Of a DNA stretch of 64,000 nucleotides, positions 17,139-24,965 are shown in pieces (the stretch's first letter is position 1; each line of letters begins with the position of its first letter). The position numbers and the translations under genes are program-made. The stretch comes from CAWEEP01 sp963808125. Lineage in GTDB: Bacteria; Chloroflexota; Dormibacteria; Aeolococcales; Aeolococcaceae. Under the pieces are notes generated by a model, which saw nothing but the letters and a program-made list of their open reading frames with translations, did not search any database and was not told the DNA's origin. Where the stretch lies: positions 26,205 to 90,204 of the forward strand of contig CAWEEP010000071.1 in assembly GCA_963808125.1 (NCBI GenBank), read 5' to 3'.

Positions 17139-17954
17139 TTATGCCACTGCCCAAATGAGGTAAATGGTTGGGGCATCGACCGCGCTTGCGGGATCGTGAA
17201 CGACATCGGCGGCGTCAGCGCCTCGCGTGCCGTCCACTGGATTGCCAAACCACATCGCGCCAAAGTAGTAGTGGCCTACAAGGGGGATGATCTCATTGGG
17301 ACAGAGCGTGAACGATGCGCCGACGCTGACGAAGTCGCTGACACCGACATTGAACGACTGGCAGCCTCCCACTGAATCGGTGCTGGAAGGGCTCCACTGG
17401 AGTTCCTGGTTCCCGTCATTTGGATAGACAAGTTCAGGACCCGTGCTGTAAACGCCTGGGCCGTACCCAGAGGAGAACGTGGCGGTCTGCACGTCTGCCA
17501 GATACCAGTCGCCACCACCGTTGTTCTGTGCCATGTACTGAATGAAGCATGCCTGCCCGATACCGTATTGGCCGCTGTAGTAAGCGCAGCCCGAATCCCA
17601 GATCGTTGGGTCCGGGGCGGTCTTGCTCCGGACTGGAGGGGTCACGCCGATAGACATGGCAACCTTTCCACCCGGGTCTGTCTCCGTGACTTGAACATGC
17701 GATCCGGGCGCCCCGCGTGCCCCAAAGTCGCCAGCGGCGCCGCGCCACCAGTCGACCACCGTGCCGTCAGCCTGCACTGTCTCTCTAAGCGGAGACGCCG
17801 CAATCCCTGAAATCGTATCTCGCATAGGCTGGGCCCCGGGCCCTGCCGCCGCAACACCTGTTGCAGCCGCAGGAACTGCCGCCAGGAGTGCGGCGAGGAG
17901 GGTTGCGCCCAAGAGACACAAGAGAGTGCCTTTGCGCAGGAGGACACGTGCCAT
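17139..17954 (-). CDS. Secreted protein of unknown function
   Basis: The chosen start gives a classic signal peptide (ARVLLRKGTLLCLLGATLLAALL, cleavage near PAAATG). The mature part of about 240 residues is rich in Gly, Ser, Tyr and Asn. It carries paired cysteines (DSGCAYY, GQACFIQ, VGGCQSF, FTLCPNE), aromatic runs such as NNGGGDWYLADVQ and a hydrophobic C terminus (PTIYLIWAVA), a pattern of beta-rich extracellular proteins. No family is recognised. In-frame starts at 18050 and 18248 would put 30-100 charged residues before the signal and are less likely. Its partner is the small lipoprotein immediately downstream. Confidence 0.6.
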   Translation of the reverse strand: MARVLLRKGTLLCLLGATLLAALLAAVPAAATGVAAAGPGAQPMRDTISGIAASPLRETVQADGTVVDWWRGAAGDFGARGAPGSHVQVTETDPGGKVAMSIGVTPPVRSKTAPDPTIWDSGCAYYSGQYGIGQACFIQYMAQNNGGGDWYLADVQTATFSSGYGPGVYSTGPELVYPNDGNQELQWSPSSTDSVGGCQSFNVGVSDFVSVGASFTLCPNEIIPLVGHYYFGAMWFGNPVDGTRGADAADVVHDPASAVDAPTIYLIWAVA

Positions 17955-18339
17955 CCGATGATTGGAGTGCGCCGGCGCCGGAAAGTCCGGGTCATTGCCG
18001 GACCGGGCCCTAGGTCGCCTATCCGCTTCGGGGTAGGTGCGTGCTCTCATAGCCCTCAACCTCGCCGGATACAACACGACGGCGCTCCCTCCGGCAACTA
18101 GCGACGTCGGTCCCTCCGCAAGGCGACGAGGGGAGCATGGCTCTGTTCGGACTTGGCTGGATACTCCCCAATGTACCGATCTTTGACCCGGATGTCCCTG
18201 CGTAAGTGATGCATTTGCACTATGGCGAATAAGTCTATTCGCTATCACCTCTTATCGAGCCGGGGGCTCGGGACCCCGCAAGACTCTCACACCTGTGTTT
18301 AACCCGGCAAGCCCCCAGGCAGGTTCTTCCGCACCCTGC
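17955..18339. other. Gene-free region upstream of the secreted protein
   Basis: Coding features are not convincing here. The base composition is less GC-rich than neighbouring genes near 18170-18250. The stretch holds the palindrome at 18225-18242 and probably the promoter of the secreted-protein/lipoprotein pair. Its right edge is the IS630 insertion. Confidence 0.4.
18225..18242. repeat. Perfect 7-bp inverted repeat, possible operator
   Basis: GCGAATA-AGTC-TATTCGC is a perfect palindrome with a 4-nt centre, lying in an AT-richer patch about 270 bp upstream of the secreted-protein start. It could be an operator or a transcript hairpin; nothing identifies the regulator. Confidence 0.3.
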
Positions 18340-18341
18340 TA

Positions 18342-19499
18342 GTGTCCTGTACCGGAGATAGCTGGTAAAATAAGGGGGCCTCGTTCCGCTACCCGGAGGG
18401 CTCCTGCATGCATCCCAGTCGAGGTCGTCCGAAGGCTGCGCTGGCGGGCACCCCGGAGGACCGCCAGATCCTCGAGCGGTGGACCCGGCGGCGCACCACG
18501 GCGCAGGGTTTGGCCTTGCGCTCTCGGATCGTGCTCGGTTGTGCGAGCGGGGTGACCAACATGCAGGTCGCCGAGGAACTGCAGGTCACCAACGCCACGG
18601 TCGGCAAATGGCGGTCCCGGTTCATCAGTGGCGGGGTTGCCGGCCTGCTCGACGCGCCCCGCAGTGGCGCCCCGCGCAAGATCAGCGATGACCGGGTCGA
18701 GGCGGTGGTGGTGAAGTCCCTGGAGTCCACGCCCCGCGACGCCACCCACTGGAGCACCAGGTCGATGGCGGCGACGAGTGGGCTCAGCCACACCAGCGTG
18801 CAGCGGATCTGGCAGGCCTTCGGCTTGCAGCCCCACCGCAGCGAGTATTTCAAGCTCTCCACCGACCCGCAGCTGGTCGAGAAGGTGCGCGACATCGTCG
18901 GTCTCTACCTCAACCCCCCCGACCGCGCCCTGGTGCTCTGCGTCGACGAGAAGACGCAGATCCAAGCTCTCGACCGCAGCCAGCCGATGCTGCCCATGGC
19001 ACCGGGCCAGGTCGAGCGCCAGACCCACGACTACCGGCGCCACGGCACCACCTCGCTGTTCGCCGCCCTCGACGTCGCCACCGGCAAGGTGATCGGCCAA
19101 GTCCGTCGGCGCCACCGCGCCGTCGAGTTCCGGGCCTTCCTCGACCGCATCGATCAGGAGGTGCCCGAGGAGTTCGACCTGCACCTGGTGCTGGACAACC
19201 TGAGCACCCACAAGACGCCGTCGATCCAGCGCTGGCTGCTGCAGCACCCGCGCTTTCAGCTCCACTTCACCCCGACCTACTCCTCGTGGATCAACCAGGT
19301 CGAGCGCTGGTTCGCCGAGCTGACGCGCAAGCAGCTGCGCCGCGGCGTGCACCGCAGCACCCGGGCGCTGGAGGACGACATCCGCCTCTACCTCGCCACC
19401 TGCAACGACGATCCGCATCCCTTCGTCTGGGTCAAGACCGCTGATGAGATCCTGGCCAGCATTGAACGGTTTTGTCTACGAATCTCCGGTACAGGACAC
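18342..19499 (+). mobile_element. IS630-family insertion sequence, copy 1
   Basis: The element has perfect 18-bp terminal inverted repeats (GTGTCCTGTACCGGAGAT at the left end, its complement at 19482-19499) and is bounded by TA at 18340-18341 and 19500-19501. TA target duplication is typical of IS630/Tc1-mariner elements. The single gene fills nearly the whole 1158 bp. Confidence 0.93.
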
Positions 19500-19502
19500 T
19501 AG
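18408..19502 (+). CDS. IS630-family transposase, copy 1
   Basis: This 364-residue DDE transposase has an N-terminal helix-turn-helix (MQVAEELQVTNATVGKWRSRF), a second winged-helix segment (SHTSVQRIWQAFGL) and the catalytic triad: Asp in LCVDEKTQ, Asp in LVLDNLSTHK and Glu in INQVERWFAEL, spaced as in IS630. The last residues are encoded by the right inverted repeat. The stop TAG is made of the duplicated TA target plus the first host base, so the element carries no stop codon of its own. Confidence 0.95.
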   Translation: MHPSRGRPKAALAGTPEDRQILERWTRRRTTAQGLALRSRIVLGCASGVTNMQVAEELQVTNATVGKWRSRFISGGVAGLLDAPRSGAPRKISDDRVEAVVVKSLESTPRDATHWSTRSMAATSGLSHTSVQRIWQAFGLQPHRSEYFKLSTDPQLVEKVRDIVGLYLNPPDRALVLCVDEKTQIQALDRSQPMLPMAPGQVERQTHDYRRHGTTSLFAALDVATGKVIGQVRRRHRAVEFRAFLDRIDQEVPEEFDLHLVLDNLSTHKTPSIQRWLLQHPRFQLHFTPTYSSWINQVERWFAELTRKQLRRGVHRSTRALEDDIRLYLATCNDDPHPFVWVKTADEILASIERFCLRISGTGH

Positions 19503-19522
19503 TCAACGTCTAGGATGGTCTA

Positions 19523-20680
19523 GTGTCCTGTACCGGAGATAGCTGGTAAAATAAGGGGGCCTCGTTCCGCTACCCGGAGGGCTCCTGCATGCATCCCAGT
19601 CGAGGTCGTCCGAAGGCTGCGCTGGCGGGCACCCCGGAGGACCGCCAGATCCTCGAGCGGTGGACCCGGCGGCGCACCACGGCGCAGGGTTTGGCCTTGC
19701 GCTCTCGGATCGTGCTCGGTTGTGCGAGCGGGGTGACCAACATGCAGGTCGCCGAGGAACTGCAGGTCACCAACGCCACGGTCGGCAAATGGCGGTCCCG
19801 GTTCATCAGTGGCGGGGTTGCCGGCCTGCTCGACGCGCCCCGCAGTGGCGCCCCGCGCAAGATCAGCGATGACCGGGTCGAGGCGGTGGTGGTGAAGTCC
19901 CTGGAGTCCACGCCCCGCGACGCCACCCACTGGAGCACCAGGTCGATGGCGGCGACGAGTGGGCTCAGCCATACCAGCGTGCAGCGGATCTGGCAGGCCT
20001 TCGGCTTGCAGCCCCACCGCAGCGAGTATTTCAAGCTCTCCACCGACCCGCAGCTGGTCGAGAAGGTGCGCGACATCGTCGGTCTCTACCTCAACCCCCC
20101 CGACCGCGCCCTGGTGCTCTGCGTCGACGAGAAGACGCAGATCCAAGCTCTCGACCGCAGCCAGCCGATGCTGCCCATGGCACCGGGCCAGGTCGAGCGC
20201 CAGACCCACGACTACCGGCGCCACGGCACCACCTCGCTGTTCGCCGCCCTCGACGTCGCCACCGGCAAGGTGATCGGCCAAGTCCGTCGGCGCCACCGCG
20301 CCGTCGAGTTCCGGGCCTTCCTCGACCGCATCGATCAGGAGGTGCCCGAGGAGTTCGACCTGCACCTGGTGCTGGACAACCTGAGCACCCACAAGACGCC
20401 GTCGATCCAGCGCTGGCTGCTGCAGCACCCGCGCTTTCAGCTCCACTTCACCCCGACCTACTCCTCGTGGATCAACCAGGTCGAGCGCTGGTTCGCCGAG
20501 CTGACGCGCAAGCAGCTGCGCCGCGGCGTGCACCGCAGCACCCGGGCGCTGGAGGACGACATCCGCCTCTACCTCGCCACCTGCAACGACGATCCGCATC
20601 CCTTCGTCTGGGTCAAGACCGCTGATGAGATCCTGGCCAGCATTGAACGGTTTTGTCTACGAATCTCCGGTACAGGACAC
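19523..20680 (+). mobile_element. IS630-family insertion sequence, copy 2
   Basis: This is an almost exact copy of the element at 18342, with identical inverted repeats and TA at 19521-19522 and 20681-20682. It sits in the same orientation, separated from copy 1 by 19 bp that recur after copy 2. Confidence 0.93.
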
Positions 20681-20683
20681 TAG
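19589..20683 (+). CDS. IS630-family transposase, copy 2
   Basis: The protein is identical to copy 1; the only nucleotide change is a silent CAC-to-CAT in a His codon at 19972. The catalytic DDE residues are intact, so both copies could be active. The stop again uses the flanking TA plus G. Confidence 0.95.
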   Translation: MHPSRGRPKAALAGTPEDRQILERWTRRRTTAQGLALRSRIVLGCASGVTNMQVAEELQVTNATVGKWRSRFISGGVAGLLDAPRSGAPRKISDDRVEAVVVKSLESTPRDATHWSTRSMAATSGLSHTSVQRIWQAFGLQPHRSEYFKLSTDPQLVEKVRDIVGLYLNPPDRALVLCVDEKTQIQALDRSQPMLPMAPGQVERQTHDYRRHGTTSLFAALDVATGKVIGQVRRRHRAVEFRAFLDRIDQEVPEEFDLHLVLDNLSTHKTPSIQRWLLQHPRFQLHFTPTYSSWINQVERWFAELTRKQLRRGVHRSTRALEDDIRLYLATCNDDPHPFVWVKTADEILASIERFCLRISGTGH

Positions 20684-20806
20684 TCAACGTCTAGGATGGT
20701 CTAGGGAGAGGGGACTCCCGGAGCATGTCGACGGCCGACAACGAGATGGGCACGCGGATGGCCACTGCTGGGCTCGCGGCGCTGATCGAGGCGGGATGAG
20801 GGCGGT

Positions 20807-23800
20807 TCAGCCTCCGACCGGGGAGAGCCGGGCCTCGGCGACGGCGAAGATCTTCACCCCCGCCTCGTCGAAGCGGATGACCACCTCCTCCCCCGCGCGG
20901 GTCATGGTGCTCTTGAGGATCGTCCCGGTCCCGTACTTGGGATGCTCGGCGCGCATGCCCTCCTTCCAGCGCTGGGGGGCGATCTCCACGGGATTGGGCC
21001 GCACCGCATGGGCGTGGACGGCCACTCGGATGGCGCCCGGACCTCTGAGCTGCTCGACCGGCGCGCTCCCCGGGCGGCGGACAATCTCCAGCTGATCGGC
21101 GGGGATGTCGCTGAGGAAGCGCGACGGCTGCGCCAGCTGGGCGCTGCCGTAGAGGTGACGGCGGAAGGCGTGGAGGAGGTAGAGGCGGTGCTGCGCCCGC
21201 GTGATGCCGACGTAGGCGAGCCGCCGCTCCTCGGCGATGCCCTCGTCGCCCTCCTCCAGGGCGCGCACATGGGGCAGCAGCCCCTCCTCCAAACCGGCCA
21301 GGAAGACGACGGGGAACTCCAGGCCCTTGACCATGTGGAGGGTGATCAGCGTGACGCCGCCGGCGCTCTCGTCGAGGCTGTCGACGTCGCTGACCAGAGC
21401 GACGTTCTCCAGGAACTGGTGCAGGCCCTCCGGCGGGGGCACGTCCGCGTACTCTTCGGAGTAGCCGATCAGCTCGGTGACGTTGGCCCAGCGATCCTCG
21501 CCTTCCTTGGCGTCGGCGGTCAGCATCGACTGGTAGCCGGTCTCGTCGAGGATGCGCTCCACCAGGCGGGGCAGGGGCAGCTGTCCGCTGAGCCCCGAGA
21601 GGCGGTCGATGAGCGCCGCGAAGGCGGCCAGCGCCTGGGTCGCGGCGGGGCCCAGCGCCAACTCGCCCTCCAGGTGCTCCGCCGCCTCCAGGGGGGCGAT
21701 GTGGCGGCGGCGGGCGATCCGCTCCAGCTCGCTGACGGTGTGATCGCCGATCTTGCGGCGGGGGACGTTGACCACCCGCGAGAAGGCGACGGAATCGCGG
21801 GGGTTGAGCGCCAGACGCAGATAGGCGAGGACGTCCTTGATCTCCTTGCGATCGTAGAAGCGGACGCCGCCCACCAGCTTGTAGGGGATGCCGCGGCGGA
21901 CGAAGACGTCCTCGAAAGCGCGTGACTGGGCGTTGGTGCGGTAGAGCACGGCGAAGTCGGCGAGCGAGCTCCCCTGCGTGCCGATGAGCCGTTCGATCTC
22001 CGAGCAGACCGCCAGCGCCTCCTCGCGCTCGTCGTAGACGGGGATCAACCGCACCGCGGCGCCGCCGCCGCGCTCCGTCCACAGGCGCTTCGCAGCACGG
22101 TCCTCGTTGAGCCGGATGACGGAGTGCGCGATGTCGAGGATCGGCTGCGTGGAGCGGTAGTTCTGCTCCAGGGTCACGATGCGCGCGTCCGGATAGTCGC
22201 GCTTGAAGTCGAGGATGTTCCGGATGTCAGCGCCACGCCACCCATAGACCGAGTTATGGGTGACCAGGCCGCCGGCGATGAAGTTGTGGGCGTGCTCCAC
22301 GTCGATGTCGAATACCTGCCGGCGTTCGGCAAGCCGCTCGACAGCGGCGACGACGTCGTAGCCGCAGCCCTCATCGAACATCACCATGCCCGGGCACACG
22401 GAATCGGCCCGGGTGGCCGGGAGGGAGTTGGAGGTTCGCAGGCCATCCTCGGGAGCGCCGAACCGCCCTTTCACCACGATGACCCCGTTCAGGGCGTCCT
22501 TCAGCTGGGCGGCCGTCTGCATGACGGTCGCCATGTCCTTGAACACCGTCTCACACCTCCAACTGGAGGACGACGCGCCGTGGGCGGGACGGACGCGAAG
22601 GCCCAGTCCGCGGATGGCTTCGGCGCCCTGCTCGTCATTCCCCCCCACCGCGATCAGGTGCATGGGGGTTGCACCGCGACGGTCGGCGCACAGGGTCACC
22701 ACGATGTTGCGGGGGCTGCTGTCCCGGGAGCGTGGGCGGTAGTGGGGATGCTCCGGCGACAGCCCGCGCTCCTGGAGCAACCGCAGCCCGGCAGCTTCGG
22801 TGTCGAAGGCTGCGAACACCGCGCCCAGCCGGCCGGCATCGTGGACCAGTCCGTTCGTGGACCCGCCCTTTCGCGGCACGAAGGGCAGGGTGGGAATCTG
22901 GTAGCGGAGGGAGCTGACGTACTCGTCTTCGCGAGCGTCGTTCTCGCAACTGTGAACCGCCACCATCCAGAGGGCGTCTGCTCCCTCCTGGATTGCCCGC
23001 TGCCGGAAGCCGACCACCGCCTTGGCCTGACCCCGCGTATAGACCTGGGAAGTTCCGATACGGTAGCCCACGCCAGCCCTGTGCATCAGATAGACGAAGT
23101 GGTAGTTGGGGGACAGCCCAAGCCGGTAGCCGGCGAAGTGGACGTGCTCTGGCGTGCTCACCACCTCGCGACCCGCGGCCGTCCGGATGCGCACGGTCTC
23201 AAGCGCCTCGCGCTGCGACACGCGAAGCACCCGCTCCGGCTTGACGCGACCGCTGCCGGCGGCCGAGCGGACCATGTCGCCCGGCTGGATCGCCTCGATT
23301 GGCTTGTCCGAACCGTCAGCCATGCTCACCTTGGTTCCCGCCACGAGACACTGGTCATCGTCGCCCACGACCGTGAGGTTGCGGTGTCGCTCCGCCAGCA
23401 GCGACACCATCAGGTACTGGGCGTGGTTGGTGTCCTGGTACTCGTCGACGAAGATGTGGCGCCAGAGGTTCCGGTAGTGCTCCAGGACGGGCGGCACGTC
23501 ACGCAGCAGCTGCACCGTGCGCATGAGCAGATCGTCGAAGTCCAGCGCGGACGCCGACGCCATCTCCTCGTCGTAGGCGCGGTAGACGCGCGCCACCTCG
23601 TTCTCCCAGAAGCCGCTGGCCCGCGACGCCAGAGCGCCGGCGTCGAGCAGCTCATTCTTGGCGGCGCTGATCGCGTGGACGACCTTGGCGGGGGCGACAC
23701 GCTTGTCATCGGCGCCGATCGCCTGCATGGCCCGGCGCACCGCTGCGAGGCGGTCGGCCTCGTCGTAGATGACGAAGTTGGAGGGGATGCCAACGGCGTC

Positions 23801-24118
23801 GCCGTCGCGGCGCAGCACGCGCGCTCCGATGCCGTGGAAGGTGCCCAGCCACATGCCGGCGACCGGCGCACCCAGCAGTGCCTCGACCCGGCCGCGCATC
23901 TCCCGCGCCGCCTTGTTGGTGAAGGTGACGGCGAGGATCTCCTGGGGACGGATGCCCCGGGTGGCGATGACATAGGCAATGCGGTGGGTGAGCACCCTGG
24001 TCTTGCCGCTGCCGGCGCCGGCGAAGATGAGGAGGGGGCCGTCCGGCGCCTCGACCGCCTCGCGCTGCGCCGGGTTGAGGGCCGCCAGCAGGTCCGCCGC
24101 GCCTGCGCCGGAACTCAC
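20807..24118 (-). CDS. pcrA: PcrA/UvrD superfamily I DNA helicase with an in-frame intein
   Basis: The host protein is a 3'-to-5' SF1A helicase used in repair and replication-fork maintenance. Walker A is AGAGSGKT (residues ~33-40), motif Ia follows in TFTNKAAREM, Walker B is FVDEYQDT (~223-230), and helicase motif III GDDDQ/SVYGWRGAD is split by the intein after residue 256. Later motifs are intact: LEQNYRST, VTLITLHMVKGLEF and LAYVGITRAQ. The C-terminal Tudor-like tail (VVIRFDEAGVKIF) marks it as PcrA rather than Rep. The precursor has 1103 residues; after splicing it would be 737, the usual PcrA length. The start is GTG at 24118. The IS pair lies just past the 3' end. Confidence 0.95.
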   Translation of the reverse strand: MSSGAGAADLLAALNPAQREAVEAPDGPLLIFAGAGSGKTRVLTHRIAYVIATRGIRPQEILAVTFTNKAAREMRGRVEALLGAPVAGMWLGTFHGIGARVLRRDGDAVGIPSNFVIYDEADRLAAVRRAMQAIGADDKRVAPAKVVHAISAAKNELLDAGALASRASGFWENEVARVYRAYDEEMASASALDFDDLLMRTVQLLRDVPPVLEHYRNLWRHIFVDEYQDTNHAQYLMVSLLAERHRNLTVVGDDDQCLVAGTKVSMADGSDKPIEAIQPGDMVRSAAGSGRVKPERVLRVSQREALETVRIRTAAGREVVSTPEHVHFAGYRLGLSPNYHFVYLMHRAGVGYRIGTSQVYTRGQAKAVVGFRQRAIQEGADALWMVAVHSCENDAREDEYVSSLRYQIPTLPFVPRKGGSTNGLVHDAGRLGAVFAAFDTEAAGLRLLQERGLSPEHPHYRPRSRDSSPRNIVVTLCADRRGATPMHLIAVGGNDEQGAEAIRGLGLRVRPAHGASSSSWRCETVFKDMATVMQTAAQLKDALNGVIVVKGRFGAPEDGLRTSNSLPATRADSVCPGMVMFDEGCGYDVVAAVERLAERRQVFDIDVEHAHNFIAGGLVTHNSVYGWRGADIRNILDFKRDYPDARIVTLEQNYRSTQPILDIAHSVIRLNEDRAAKRLWTERGGGAAVRLIPVYDEREEALAVCSEIERLIGTQGSSLADFAVLYRTNAQSRAFEDVFVRRGIPYKLVGGVRFYDRKEIKDVLAYLRLALNPRDSVAFSRVVNVPRRKIGDHTVSELERIARRRHIAPLEAAEHLEGELALGPAATQALAAFAALIDRLSGLSGQLPLPRLVERILDETGYQSMLTADAKEGEDRWANVTELIGYSEEYADVPPPEGLHQFLENVALVSDVDSLDESAGGVTLITLHMVKGLEFPVVFLAGLEEGLLPHVRALEEGDEGIAEERRLAYVGITRAQHRLYLLHAFRRHLYGSAQLAQPSRFLSDIPADQLEIVRRPGSAPVEQLRGPGAIRVAVHAHAVRPNPVEIAPQRWKEGMRAEHPKYGTGTILKSTMTRAGEEVVIRFDEAGVKIFAVAEARLSPVGG
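22253..23350 (-). other. Intein (366 aa) inserted in helicase motif III
   Basis: The insert starts with Cys (CLVAGTKVSMADG, block A, residue 257), has block B STPEHVHFAG and ends with block F VFDIDVEHAHNF and block G GLVTHN. The next host residue is Ser, so splicing chemistry is complete (Cys1, terminal His-Asn, Ser+1). The middle ~230 residues are not LAGLIDADG-like by eye. They contain FVYLM...GYRIGTSQVY followed by Arg- and Glu-bearing helices, which resembles the GIY-YIG nuclease order. A second basic region (TLCADRRGATPMHLIAVGG, then SSSWRCETVF) may bind DNA. It is in frame with no break, so the intein is probably active. Confidence 0.93.
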
Positions 24119-24212
24119 CTCGACGTTGCCGGGGACGGGGACCGGGGACAGGGGAGCACCGGCCGATGATACGGGCCGGGGGCGCTGTCGCTCCGGGTCG
24201 GGGCGGGGGTCC

Positions 24213-24965
24213 TCAGGCGGCGACGAGCACGTCGCGCAGCCGGGCCGGACGGCCGAGAGCCCACCCCTGGCCCAGGGTGGCGCCGAGGTCGCGCATGCGG
24301 ATGCAATCCTCGGCGGTCTGGACCCCCTCGGCGATGACTTTCCCGCCGAGGCTGCGGGCGATCTCGATCAGGCCCCGGATGACGGCCGCGGAGCCGACGT
24401 CGTCGGCGGTCTGCACCAGGCTCTTGGCGATCTTGATGAACTCGGGGCGGACGGCGGCGAGCGCCTCGATGGTCGAGAGACCCTCGCCGACGTCGTCCAT
24501 GGCGAACCGGAATCCCGCGCTGCGGAAGAGGGCGCAGGCGTCGGCGAAGCGGCCGAGCCGGGTGATCTGCTCGTTGACCTCGAGGACGATCTGGTCCGGC
24601 CGGAGGACGGCCTCGCTGAGCTGGTGGACCATGGCGTCGAGGTCGCGGTCGGGGTCCACCAGGGCGCCGACGCTGACGTTGATGAAGAGCAGGCCGCCCG
24701 GGGCGAGAAGGAGATGGGCCCCATCCATGGCCGCGCGCTGGCAGAGGGCCTCCAGCTCTCGGGTGATGCCGAGGCGGCGGGCGGCGACGAACATGCCTTC
24801 CACCTCGGTGTCGGCGGGCGCCAGCGACGGCCGCGCCAGCGCCTCGAAGCCGAAGAGGCCGTTGTGCGCCAGCTCGCGGATGGGCTGGTACACCGATTCG
24901 ATCTCGCCTCTGGCGACGATGGTGGGCACCAAGTCGAGCCAGCTGCCGGCGCCGAGCGACGGCAC
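24213..24965 (-). CDS. EAL domain (c-di-GMP phosphodiesterase part), frameshifted from the GGDEF part
   Basis: These 250 residues form an EAL domain, which hydrolyses c-di-GMP. The EAL motif is in FGFEALARPS. Other metal and general-base positions are present: Asn in LLFINVSVG, Glu in LEVNEQITR, the Asp pair in FAMDDVGEG, Lys in EFIKIAKS, Glu in VIAEGVQT and Gln in LGQGWALGRP. The canonical DDFGTG reads DDVGEG. The frame is offset by one base from the upstream GGDEF part; the junction is near 24960. Either a sequencing slip divides one GGDEF-EAL protein, or the EAL part is translated from its own GTG at 24965. Confidence 0.8.
   Translation of the reverse strand: MPSLGAGSWLDLVPTIVARGEIESVYQPIRELAHNGLFGFEALARPSLAPADTEVEGMFVAARRLGITRELEALCQRAAMDGAHLLLAPGGLLFINVSVGALVDPDRDLDAMVHQLSEAVLRPDQIVLEVNEQITRLGRFADACALFRSAGFRFAMDDVGEGLSTIEALAAVRPEFIKIAKSLVQTADDVGSAAVIRGLIEIARSLGGKVIAEGVQTAEDCIRMRDLGATLGQGWALGRPARLRDVLVAA

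Larger units (their letters stand above)
18340..20701. repeat. 1181-bp tandem duplication containing an IS element
   Basis: The block from TA at 18340 to GGTC at 19520 is repeated from 19521 to 20701. Each unit contains one complete IS630-type element plus 19 bp of flank (GTCAACGTCTAGGATGGTC). The only difference I see is C at 18791 versus T at 19972, a silent His codon change. Because the flank is duplicated too, two independent insertions do not explain it; a tandem duplication or an assembly artefact does. Confidence 0.9.

Noticed and set aside
20725..20799. Small plus-strand frame of about 24 codons (MSTADNEMGTRM...) after the second IS
   Set aside because: It has no ribosome site and no homology I can see; possibly a remnant of the IS target gene, but not supportable.
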